Shown: one piece after another, positions 49,713 through 61,118 of the stretch
How positions within the stretch are numbered: the stretch's first letter is position 1
How the letters are laid out: every line of letters starts with the position of its first letter
NCBI RefSeq assembly: GCF_019112545.1
Contig: NW_025064921.1
Coordinates: 62,001 to 126,000, forward strand
DNA: 64,000 bases
Direction of reading: 5' to 3'
Source: Guyanagaster necrorhizus
Taxonomy: Eukaryota; Basidiomycota; Agaricomycetes; Agaricales; Physalacriaceae
Position numbers and translations under genes: made by a program
The notes under the pieces: model-generated
Databases searched by the model: none
The model's input: only the letters and a program-made list of their open reading frames with translations
What the model was told of the DNA's origin: nothing

Positions 49713-51580
49713 CATGAACTAAGAGTATTGTGTGTGTGTTGATGTGAGTGTGATCAATGAATAGTGCTCTGCTGTATCTGTTTTCACCTTGCACATGCAC
49801 AAAACCTCATCACCAGATATAATGCTGAGTCTTGTTTTATCACAAGCTAGCTGTAACAGCCTTTGCACACATAGTAGACTTGAATACACTTCATGTATAT
49901 TTTGCAAAATTACATATGTGAACATACTGAGAGCATATCAATGTGAGATGAGACTTTTGACAAAGAGAGTAGCTCTGACTAGGGAAGGTGCTGGTTTCCT
50001 CATTGATGTGACCTTGAGACTCATTCTAGGAGGCACTGAGAGTTGTGCCTGAGACTGGAATGAACTAGCCACACAAAGAAAATGAGAATTGAGTGAAAAC
50101 ATGATCAAGCACAGGATAAATAACATATAAAGTAATCTTTACCCTTTTGAAGGTTGAATCCATTGGAGTCTATAGAGATAAACAGTATCAAGTAAATATA
50201 TGAGAGAGCAAGAACACAATTGACTCACAGGGACAGAGGCCTCTCTCACATTGGCATTTCTGAGTAATAGGAGCTCCATAAAAATAAAAATCTGATATGA
50301 GAGAAAGACATAGAGCCAGAAATAGACATTAAAAGAACCACAGAGGCCATCTTTTTAGGAGAAGGCATGAAAGCTTTGAAGGACATGAGATGGTGGCTGA
50401 AAAACATGAAATAGCATGTGACTTACAAGGCTTCTTAGAGATCTGGAACATTCTGATAAGTGTCAGGCACAGGATTCTAGAACTGGAAAGATACAGTATT
50501 AAACAAAAGAAAAAGGAAGTTGAAGAGTAAAAGTCACCAGGAGGAGCCTGCCTCAGATACTACAGCTTTAAAAAGTAAAAAGATAGGGACAATAATGATT
50601 AGTGTAGCTGGGGCCAGAATGACATATAAAGGGAGCAGAAGTCTATGAGAAAGAGAGAACAAACTACCATCCTCATAATTACTCTTGCCAGATAAGAGGA
50701 GTGAGAGATTGTATTTCATCTAGAGATTGAGCTTATGAGAAAGAGACCAGAGAGGCAGAAGGTAAGAAGGCATACCAAGCAGCTGTCATACTCCATCTTA
50801 ATAACCACCCAAGACTTTTACTTATTGTTCTGAAAGCAAAAAAGAATACATTGGATAATCTTTGCCAGCTCCAGTCAGAAAGAGACTCTGTAATCAGAGT
50901 TATACAAATGATAATAGTTGAAGCCTGCATAATAGACCAGCTGTGAAGAGAGAAAAATGCATAAGTAAAGCACCAGAGAATGAAAAAATGGTGGTGCATT
51001 AAGTAAAGATTAGCCTTGTTGATAGTGTTCATGAGGTGCTGATGTGGCATAATATCAGCCACAGAAGAGTTGAAATAAGCAGCAGTAAACATGCATATGC
51101 CAATGAGATTGATTATGAGGTCTTCAATAGAAATGAGATGCATAGAAATAAAGATGGTCATAATGAGAGGGACAAGACAGATAGAAAGAGAAATAAGAAG
51201 AGAAAAAGTGGGAGAAAAAGAAAGAAAGAAAACAGAGGAAGATAACAGGCAACTGAGTTTTCAAGAGTGTGATAATTGGTTTGACATTATGATATCATGT
51301 AAGCTCAAAAATTGGTCCAATGTAAGCAAAAAAGTGCTTCAGCATTACTCATGCATGTTTATAATAAAAATAGAGTATTTTCATGATAATAAGAGTCTAT
51401 GTAGACACACAGAAGTCTACTGGAGGGACTACAGAAGATTCAGATCTTAGTGAGAGAGGTATGACATGCTCTCAATGTGTTCATGCATGGAATTTTGTGA
51501 AATCTGAGAATATATTAATTGTATTTGACTCTATATGTGTCTAAGAAATGCTACAACTAGTGCATGATGAAACAAGACTC
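49713..51580. other. CpG-poor AT-rich tract without recognisable genes
   Basis: No open frame has a known product. An A/G-rich low-complexity stretch lies at 51175-51245. Confidence 0.45.
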
Positions 51581-51589
51581 AGCATTATA

Positions 51590-52260
51590 TCTTGCCTGAG
51601 TGATGATTGGTGAAGTGTATGAGTTAGTAGCAGAGTGATACCAGTAAGATCTCACTACATATGAAGTCTCAGCACTTGGCACTGAATGCACTGATATCAT
51701 CACAGAGATGTGCACTAAAAATAGAAAGAACATGATCAAAACTATGGTCAGGACTAAAATCAGAACTTTGTATCACTATCACAGTGACTGATGATGCATA
51801 GACATATGCCAGATAAAAAGACATGCTCTAGACCAGAGACATGATGCACAAGATAAACCTAAATATTTGGACAATCAGCCAAAAGATATAAGAATAAGTT
51901 GGAGTGTTTGTCATAAGAGATAAATCTGGCAGTCTGAAACAGATATCATGCATGGTGTAATTACTCCAAAGAGATAAGAAAGACAAAGAGACATGCAAGT
52001 AAACAGACTAGCCAAGTTAGCCAATGTCAAGTCACTTGAAAACAGTAGACCTGATTCTGAGTTAGAGCAGAACACATGCATTAAACTGCACACAAGTGAA
52101 AATGACTATTGTGAGACTCTAAGTAGGAGTTTCACATGCAAAAAATACTATATTAGATTGTATTAAAGTGTGCTGTTGTAGAATAGTTAAATACTGCACT
52201 GTAAAAGTAGTATACAAGTTTCAGACACTCACTGTTATATAGACTATCACAATTATGCTC
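51590..52260. repeat. family C repeat, copy 3 (partial)
   Basis: Bases 51620-51790 align with 32285-32440 (shared GTCTCAGCACTTGG and CACTAAAAATAGAAAGAA-like motifs). Bases 52150-52240 align with 33020-33110, with the TTAAATACTG box. It is more diverged than copies 1 and 2. Confidence 0.55.
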
Positions 52261-53229
52261 ATAATACTTGTATATGATGTTCTTTTAGCCACTACTTTTC
52301 TGTCATAGCTTAAAAGGCTGATACTATATCAAGTGTCTGTAAAATGGTTTTCACCTGGTTATCACCTTAAATAAGATGTTTGACAAATAATAAACAACTT
52401 CAGTCATTAATTGTTTATATATATTTGTATCAGCATCTTGGAAAGGCTTCCATAGAGTCAACAGAGATGTAACTGCCTAAGATTGAGCAGACTTTTAATA
52501 ATCCCTATTAAGATAGAAATAGCAATAATAAAAATTAAATTTGTCTTATCTGTTGCAGATATTGTCTCTGGGATTATAATATGTTATATTATAAAAATAA
52601 ATATATGTAAATACTGAGTATTGATGTAACCAGTGTATAACTAGAGTGTATAAGTCTTATATTCCATAGGATGGCCTCTCTCCTACTTAAGATAGAGAGT
52701 GGATGATCAGAAGACTCTTGATCAAGAATTATCATCATATGAGGTTTGGCATCTTGTTACCTCAAATCTGGATCAAGGGATTTTGCTCATCAAGATGATG
52801 AGAGAAAGAAATAATTATTCCTGCATCTTTATTGGTCAGGAGAAATATCTTCTAATCTTGAGACATCTCAGTTTTTCTGAATCTGAACACTGAATCTGAT
52901 GGCTGATGATGGTTTGAATCATAGAGTTGGAGTCAGTGTGAGATGGAGGCTGTCAACACACATGTAAAAGTATCTCCTTCTTAGCATTCTTGCTCTCAAG
53001 AGCACAGATTTTGATAGTCAGTGAGAGAGCATATAGAACAATTTTTTTTTCTGGCTGTGAGAATTTTGCAACTCAAACTTGAATGTGCACCATCCTTGCT
53101 TTTATCTATAAAACCTTACCTCTACCATTCATCATATCATCCATCACTGCATACCATGTCTCTGCCACCCCTGAGCCATTGAAGAGGTGATTGCATACAC
53201 AAGCTAGAAACTGACACAGCATAGAACTA

Positions 53230-53960
53230 TACACTGATTACACTTACATCAACACACACAGACAACACTCTAAGTTCATTGGAGAATTCTGATGTGATAG
53301 GAATAGCTGGAGCTAATACAATCATGTCATCAACAATATACAATACACAAGTAGCAATAGCATATATATACAATCAAGATCTCTCTAAGTCTCAAAGCTT
53401 TTGTGTAACAAGAGAAGCAATGGATGTTGCTGGGCCTCAAGGCATTGTAACACAACACACTACTTCAAAACACTTTCACAAAACTCTTAATAAGTCCCAA
53501 GCAATGCTCAGACCAAACTCAAAGACCTTAACACATACAACCCATGACTTAAATCTTCACACTTTAAGCAGAAACACTTCACAAATATGTCCACAAGAGC
53601 CACAGAGTTTAAAACTATGTGCTCAAGCTTCTAAAATAATTGTAGACTCACAGGGTTTGAATCTATGTGATCTAGAGAAACACAAGACACAATAAAATGC
53701 CATCCACAGATCCAAAGGGTTTGAACCTCTGCCACCTGTAGTGCCTCATGTCACAAATACCTCAAAAGAGTGTCCTCAAAACACTTTTCTCTTATTCTCA
53801 GGCCAGATTGCAAGTCAAAACCATCTATTAAATCAGACTAGATTCCTGCATTAGCTTTGGATACCTCATGTGATACTCAAATCACTTGGAAATAATATCA
53901 ATACAGGTCTATTCTCTCACCCAAAGTTACAACCTAAATCCAGAGGCTGGGGCACAAATA
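53230..53960. repeat. family C repeat, copy 4 (inverted)
   Basis: The reverse complement matches about 33340-33800. An open plus-strand frame of 138 codons (53279-53695) with DVAGPQGIVTQHTTSKHFHK and SQGLNLCD corresponds to the minus-strand frame of copy 1 (LKAKGTAAQYNTSKCSHK). Conservation of the frame between diverged copies suggests this strand was once coding. The product is not recognised. Confidence 0.6.
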
Positions 53961-55180
53961 TGTCATGTATTTACACTTGCATTCCACACAGTGATGGTCA
54001 TGATTTTCTCATGATTTTCTGATTCTAGTTGAAATACATTCTCTTTGTAACTGTTAGAGATTAAGCCTCAACTTGGATATTCTTTAATATTTAGTTTTGT
54101 TTCTTGACTTAGCAAGTGTATCTCATTCCCTTCTACTACTCTGCATGATTTAGTAATACTCAAACCCCTCACCATCCTTAGAATCCACCAGAATACTAGT
54201 CTAATATTTCATTCATTATCAGGCAGCTTTCTGATGCACTTCATATTTTCCATCACCATCTAACTGTTCTTCACACATGATGACAGATTGGGTATCTTGA
54301 TTATAACCAGATTTAGAGTACCAGTGAAGGATTCTCTAGTAATGATTGATCTGCATCAAAAACAATAGCTGGGCCAGCAAAAACTACACTTACTAAATAG
54401 ATCCTAGATACCATTACTTGGAATCATTCTCCTGGAAGAGGTAGCACTTGTTTATTCATGGATATGGGTAACAACTGTTCAAGATCTATATGGAGGTTCA
54501 TCCCCATTCATAATGTAGGTCATCAGTACTATTCTACAGTCTCTTGACAGTATGCACATATATTTCTGTCTACTTTTCCATAGCACCTACCTAAAGGCCA
54601 ACCTACTTATGGAGTATGTTTCATAATCTCTGTATTTTGCACCACATGAACTTTTTCTCAGGTCCTCACTGCTATTCATAATTTCAGGTGTATCTTTGAC
54701 TGTGAGACTGAACAACAAAATATACATGGCTCATAATCCCTGTGTTCATGAGGATATTGGCTGAGCATACAAGGAAAATGAAACATCACCTCTGACCTCT
54801 CTGCAGTGGGGATCCTTGCCCTATTTCTGGAAAGCAAAAAAAATGCTATAGCTTCTCATATTAGAGGGTGACCCATACAGTTGTTTCTTTGGTATGCCTC
54901 ATGATATCATCCATAACTAGTAACAGATAATTAGGAGCCACTTAATCTTATGGGTTTTGCTTTGTATTCCTATCAATGTCCTCATTGGGCTCACACTGAC
55001 ATATTTCCCTAGGACTTGCAATCAGCTGCATTAAAAAAAAATAGAGAAGGAAAATTTTGAAATCATTGGGTGTTGAGAACAGAAGAATGCCAAATTCCAC
55101 ATCTTAATCATGGTGAATGGACCCTGAAATTATGGTGCATGCTTGCGGTAATAAATAAGCAGCCAGATCAAGAGTCCTAC
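53961..55180. other. CpG-poor tract, possible degraded coding relics
   Basis: Around 54330-54560 two plus-strand frames read protein-like stretches between stops, but I recognise no family. Nothing else is supportable. Confidence 0.35.
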
Positions 55181-55326
55181 ACAGATGCCATGATGGGAGC
55201 ACAGTAGAAGACAAGAAATGAGAAATGCAAAATTCCTCAATGAAGTCCTCATCCCTCAAACCTAGCCATCAGAGAGCTTGTCTTGAAACCTCAAAGTTCT
55301 CAGTGAGAGCAGTGCATTTCAATGAT

Positions 55327-55525
55327 GATCTGTATTTTTTGTGGATGAATCATGCCCAGATAGATTTGGGAATGGACAGCAACCTCAGTTTAGCTCCTGG
55401 TCCAGATTCTCTCAGTGGAAAATTTTGACAACAGTCTCCACAGGTTTGCCTTCAAAGTTGGATGTGACATTGGGCATGAGTGAGGAAAAGAAGGATGGGA
55501 TGATGGCGGAAGAACTTGCTATGTG
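55327..55525 (+). pseudogene. coding-like fragment at the CpG boundary, unrecognised
   Basis: A frame open from just after a TGA (55326-55328) to the TGA at 55523-55525 reads VDESCPDRFGNGQQPQFSSW and later LDVTLGMSEEKKDG. It has no ATG at its head and no recognisable domain. Its composition is protein-like. It may be the last exon of a gene whose 5' part decayed in the CpG-poor tract. Confidence 0.3.
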
Positions 55526-55529
55526 ACGA

Positions 55530-57753
55530 AAAATCCATCAGCATCATCCACAACAAATTTTCTTTTTCCTTCCATGCAGTGTGCTAGTCTTTTTCTTGCC
55601 AGTCTTTATTCTTAAAACTTTGATCCCCATGTATCGCTCCACACCTTCATTTTCGGGCCGGTTTTTTTCATCCATCATCAGGCAAACTTGATGAAATACT
55701 GTGAACATCATCCTGTGTCGATGATCTCTTTATCCGCACCCCGAAATAACGTCCTGATTGTATGTGTATTTTCCTTGATGCCTCAGTGCTAATTCTGGTG
55801 GTCTAGACTGTCTTCTTCTTAACCCGCATCGGTCGGTCCTCTCCTCTTCTCTCGAAAACACAGCAGCACAGTGGTACCTTCGATTCATTCCCAGTAAACA
55901 AATAACGGTATGTAGCACCTCAGGTTTCTATGTCTGTTAACTCACCTATTGTTTCCATAGAACGACGCGATTAACTTGCGCCTGCTCATATTCATATGGC
56001 GACCACTTACTGGAACCCTCGGTTCGACTGGATAATATCAAACCTAACCGGAAATATTCAGTGATTAGTACTTTCCTTCCCTGATGCGTACATAACCTGA
56101 ATATTTTCCAGACATACGTCGACTTGTGTGGGAAAACCGGCGCTACAATTATGAGCTGAAATATTATAGGCCTGGAACAATTAAGGAGACGAACATTTGA
56201 GTGCTGCGGTGACTTGCTGTGGAGGAATTGCAATAACTTATTGGATATCCCCGCTCATGCCTTACCATCGTCGCTCGAAGGTTGAACTTTGAACTGTTAT
56301 GTTCATCATACAGAAACAAGACGACTGTATTTCAAGGAAATACAGATTTAACAGAGAGAAGTAGGAAGTTGCTGTTGCAGTATCGAGTGTTCATCGGAAT
56401 GAAAATAGTTCCTGGGGCCAAACCTATCCTCAGTTTAGCCATGGATGTTTAAATTACGCCTGAACCATTAACAATGTAAGCCTTCAAGCCTGGTTCCACA
56501 GACATTACGAGACGGATACTCGGCATTTATACCAACGGAAGAACGAACCTGTCGTCCTTCTCTGGATATGCCTTGCTCTATCTTGCAAGCGTGCCATTTT
56601 CCGAAAACCTATAGATCACTCCGAGTGCTGGCCCACTTTTGAATTCTCAAACCAGTCTTTGGAGATCCACAAGCTTCTGAATAATGTTCGCGGGGGTCTT
56701 CCGAAGCTAACGAATCACTCATCAACCGCGGACCCTCATAGCGCACCACCTACTACAACATTCGAAGTTAATCCTGACTTACGCATAGTGAAGATACATC
56801 GCGGTTTCCATGTAGTCCTTGGTTCGTGAAATCCTTGCCCTGTTCCGTAAGAAGACCACAGGTCGCCGCCGACAGTGATTCTTGACTTGTATCTCACAAT
56901 TCTTCACTCAGGCCACCACTTGCGGACATTCACAAGCTTCCACACACACACTCTTTTGGCATTGCATGCGGCGACGTCTTGTATTGTTTTTAAAAGGACT
57001 ACAACACTTCCGAGGATCATACAGAGACTTGTTTCAAAGTATCGCGACACCGAACTTGGAGACCGGCCACTTGGATCCTGCAAGCCAAAAATCCTGTCCC
57101 ACCAACTCGCTTGAAAATGTCTGTGACTTGTTCATGACTGTCGGAGTCTTTCTAAGCTTATGATCTCCCATGCTCTGATTAGGAGTCACATATTGGATGT
57201 CCTACCTCTGGTCCCGGCGCTCACGGGCTAAGGTTCCAATTGTTTCATTGGGAGAATCAGGAGAACGAAGAGGATGTGTTTCCGCATCATTTTTCAACAA
57301 ATGACGGACGTCAATGATGTCGGAACACAGTTAGTCCAATCTCCGAGAGTTGTCCTTCGCAATCGTCCCCCGAAACAACAGGATGAATCGGATTTTGATC
57401 ACCGTTAAATGTATTGATGAGACATTTGTTGATTTGGTTTCCTCATGCACGCAGACGCTATTAATGAAGGTGGAGGTTAAAGCAGATGCCGCGACAAAAC
57501 ATTTCAGTCCTGGAAGAAAGTATGGATATATCCTAGAACAAATTGTGCTGTGGGACTTGTTCCTGTAATAACCATCGAGCATGCGTATAGTTTCAGTTAT
57601 TCACTTCTTTATACAGCATGTCCTCCACCACAAATGATACTCCATAAAAATACAAGAATACCAGGATTTCTTCAACAGAAATGAGAAGAAATATGAGTCG
57701 ACATTTCGCATAGGAACAGCAGTTTAATCCGATCTCCTTCAACGCTCAAATGC
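55530..57753. other. single-copy-type DNA with no gene I can support
   Basis: CpG is normal. Open frames of 60-95 codons (for example 55946-56233 minus and 56875-57163 plus) show no known motif. The end near 57754 is probably the 3' flank of the aldo/keto reductase gene. Confidence 0.4.
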
Positions 57754-59147
57754 TCAAGGTAGAATAGGTTGCAGCTTTGGTAGCTTCGCCATCTTGGCTG
57801 CAGCTTGCAACATCCTACCATGGGTTGTTCCATCGCCCTGGAATACGTCAGAGAGATTAAACCTCATCATAAAAAAAACGCACAATCATCGACGATGGAA
57901 ATCCAGGATCAAATGGTACCATGCTCTCGAGATATTCTATTTGTTTCTCCGTCAACCTAACGCCCAGTGCTTGAATATTCGCTTTGAGGTGCTCGACCTT
58001 TCTGCCTCCAATGATCGGAAACACATACGGGGCCTTGTGCATAACATACGCGATAGCGACTAGCATAAACAACAGTGAGAGAATCGCTGCAATATAATAA
58101 CGAAACGCACCAGCAGTGATATTTCCCTGAGCACCAACCTCACTAGCAACGACCTCAAGCGCTTTAGAGACCTTCACCTCTACCTCGGTCCTCTCCCAGT
58201 TCGGACGAGTTATCGTCCTCCCTTTCTCTCCAGTCTCCCTTCGTCTCTGCTCCTCCTCATCCGTCCTGAATCTCCCAGATGAGAGTACATCCCACGGAGC
58301 GAGCGCCATCCCAAATTCCCTCGCCATGGGTATAACGTCCCGCTCAAATGACCTATCCATTACATTCCACCGACCTTGGTATATAACGAACGGAGTCTTC
58401 CCATGATCGACTGCATACTGGTTACCCTGAGCTACGACCCATGCGGGTGCGTCGGATATGCCAAGATATAGGACTTTGCGGAGCGCGACAAGATGGTGGA
58501 GGTTATCCATTACTTCGCGAACAGACGTCTCCCAGTCCCACCAGTGCAGGTAGAGTATGTCAATATAGTCCGTACGGAGCTTCTTGAGGCTCGCCTCGAC
58601 GCTGAGGTATAGGGATTTGGAGCTGTTCCCAATATAATTGACTTTTTGGGAAATTGAATCGTCGCCGCGTTTGTAGTTCGACGTGTACTGTGATTTATAA
58701 GGACGAGGTTCATGCTAGACAGCGAATGGAAACACCTTCGTTGCTATGACGAGCTGGTCCCGGATACTTCGCTTCTCGGCCCATTCCCCGATGAATTCTT
58801 CAGAAGAGCCATCTTGACTGGCGGCATTATCATGAGCGGAAGGATAGAAAGCACAAAATACATCAACGTACTAGCCATTAGCCGTATCGATAAAATTTCC
58901 ACCCATATCAAAGTACGCATCCAGCAGCTTGAAACTGGACTCCTTGTTCATCGAACCCATCCCCAGTTCTTCCTATCGCACCCGTGAGACCAAAACCAGT
59001 ATTTCACAACAGGAAGTGTACCCATTTATCGCCAACGCTCATCGCACCAAGCGTGATAGGGGATACCCTCACGCCAGCTTGGGCCGAGAGTACGCGATAG
59101 ACACCCAAATTCGTCGGGGGGTCGCTGGCAGGTTTGTGGAGAGACAT
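57754..59147 (-). CDS. aldo/keto reductase, aryl-alcohol dehydrogenase-like (AKR9 type)
   Basis: Six exons give an unbroken 381-residue protein: 59147-59022, 58972-58872, 58817-58736, 58687-58111, 58059-57884 and 57837-57754. Introns are 49, 54, 48, 51 and 46 bp, all GT...AG, with matching phases. The N-terminus is [20 protein letters not shown]. The tetrad of the family is visible: Asp71 and Tyr76 in [14 protein letters not shown], Lys103 in IATKYT, His151 in ILYLHWWDW. Cofactor-side features are [15 protein letters not shown] and the C-terminal [10 protein letters not shown]. The enzyme should use NADPH to reduce aldehydes or ketones in the cytosol. Fungal relatives include aryl-alcohol dehydrogenases and norsolorinic-acid-reductase-like enzymes. 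The substrate cannot be told, and no pathway genes adjoin it. The last intron was chosen because it restores the family's C-terminus; reading through would end at 57857. Confidence 0.9.
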
Positions 59148-61118
59148 TTTGTATTCTCTTGCTGGGAGGCGGCAACTTCTTAAGCCCACGATTTCCTTGC
59201 TTATTCAAAATCTCGTCATGTTTATCACTAATCATCGGCTCTCAACGTTCCCACAGAAACCACCCATGACCAGACGCTTATTCATCTGTAGTGTCGGCCC
59301 GAATTTAAGTCTGCTTCTGTTCGCTACTTTGATGTAAGGTCATGATGTATCCTGCCGAGTGTTATGAGCCATCCCAGACAAGGCGTTGCAATTACGGGCT
59401 ACATACATCATCCCAATCCTGTCCAGCATTAAAATAAAATGAAATGACCTTCTGCTAATACGGTCCTGGCGAGCTCGCGGGAACTGGCCTAGAAATATTG
59501 ATCAAATTGATCAAGAATGACATCGCATGCTATTGAATGAGCATAAAATTAGATCAACAGTCCAATGATTCTCGCAGCACCAAATTTCCATGCAAATCAA
59601 TCCAACAGCATAATGCGTGACTCACAGGTCTAAACCAGAGATGAAGAGATTGTTCAAACAAATGTGACTTGACTGATCCGGGGTTTAGCAAATCGAAGAG
59701 TAAAATCAAAGCAAAGAGGCTAGCGCTGTGAGCCAAGACAGCAAAGGCTGGTCCTTCTGCTCTGAAGAGAACAGTCCTATAGGACGATATGGATATACAG
59801 CATCGTGAAGGAGGTCCACTGTCTGAGAGCGACCTCGAATATACACTGCTCCGCATCTATCATGACAGAATGTCAGGCAGGGAAAGAATATCTTAGAGTT
59901 GGTATTACTGACTGATCTGCAATCATCCTTGGACAGGACTCTAGTAAAATTTCTCCAAATTGCCAAACGATAATGTTTTACGTCGTTATAAAGCACAGGT
60001 CTCAACATTAGAAGCATCTTGGTAGATCAAAAAGGGTATTGTGGAGAATTTTCAATTTAGACCTTGTTCGGGCCTGGTTGCAAGTCTGACAGAATGTGGA
60101 CCGGTGCACACAAATTGCGGAGTTAATCGGCATGGAATACAAGACCGGTACGCTCCGGTTATACACCGGTTATATCAATACCTGGTATTTACATATATTT
60201 GTTCTTACTATATAAGATACTATAACCCCGGAGACAATGTCTGTGACAGATAAGGCAAATCGTATTATGAGTCGAGGGAGACATTCGATGGCCGCTGGCA
60301 AGCATAGTGAAGGACTCGCTCGGAAATGATATAGCCGAGTCTTTTCAAGCCCAGGTGGATGCATTAAAGGTGTAGATGGAGGCATAAGTACTGCTCATTG
60401 AAACGATGTAGTGCTAGCATGTTATTTCTGTGCCAGATATGATGTAACCAGTCATCGGATCTCAACTGAATCTTTCTTGATACTAGAATTATCGAAATGG
60501 CTCATGAATATCGCGCCTCTGATAGCCCAGACATCCGCATTGAGATGGTCGCGCCTTGGTCCGTAATCGGCCTGGAGATCAATAGTCAACCAACTCTGAG
60601 GTTTTAATAATACGAGTAGCGAAGCAAATGCAGTTGTCCTCTTCATAGAAACAATCACCTGCCCGCCTGGTATCTTACTGTACTCAATTTCAGATTAAAG
60701 CCAAAACAGTACCCTGACCAGGTAGGCCGTACTCTCCTTCACAAATAGAACGTCCTGACGAGTAATGATGCCGCTAGAAACCCATCTAAAATGGCGAATT
60801 TTATTCCCCGGAATTTCTCGTGGTAAGTCAACACTAATCCACTGTCTGCAAAGCATCTCATCGTCCTTCTCTCCCATCAGCGTCCTGGTAAATGCCAGAT
60901 AGCAGCACATCTATAGGCACCTCCGCAAACACAGTTAAGGACAACACAGAATTACTTCCCGCCCTCTCTACTAGGACCAATCTATCCACCATCCAGGCAA
61001 CTACTATGTATGATCTGAGCCATACAATGCATTCCTAGTCTTCTCATAATTGCGTTCAAACGGAATAGGTGACTGACCTATGAATTAAAGTACAGCACTG
61101 CAAAAAGAATAGTAGACT
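59148..61118. other. intergenic, with weak minus-strand open stretches
   Basis: Minus-strand frames at 60912-60695 (starts MCCYLAFTRTLMGEKDDEML) and 60658-60452, and at 60017-59706, look protein-like but match nothing I know. I could not join them with convincing splice sites. They may be exons of an unrecognised gene or relics. Confidence 0.3.

Noticed and set aside
51036..51450. Lys/Arg-rich open frames (51036-51245 and 51091-51450)
   Set aside because: They arise from an A/G-rich low-complexity stretch in CpG-poor repeat DNA.
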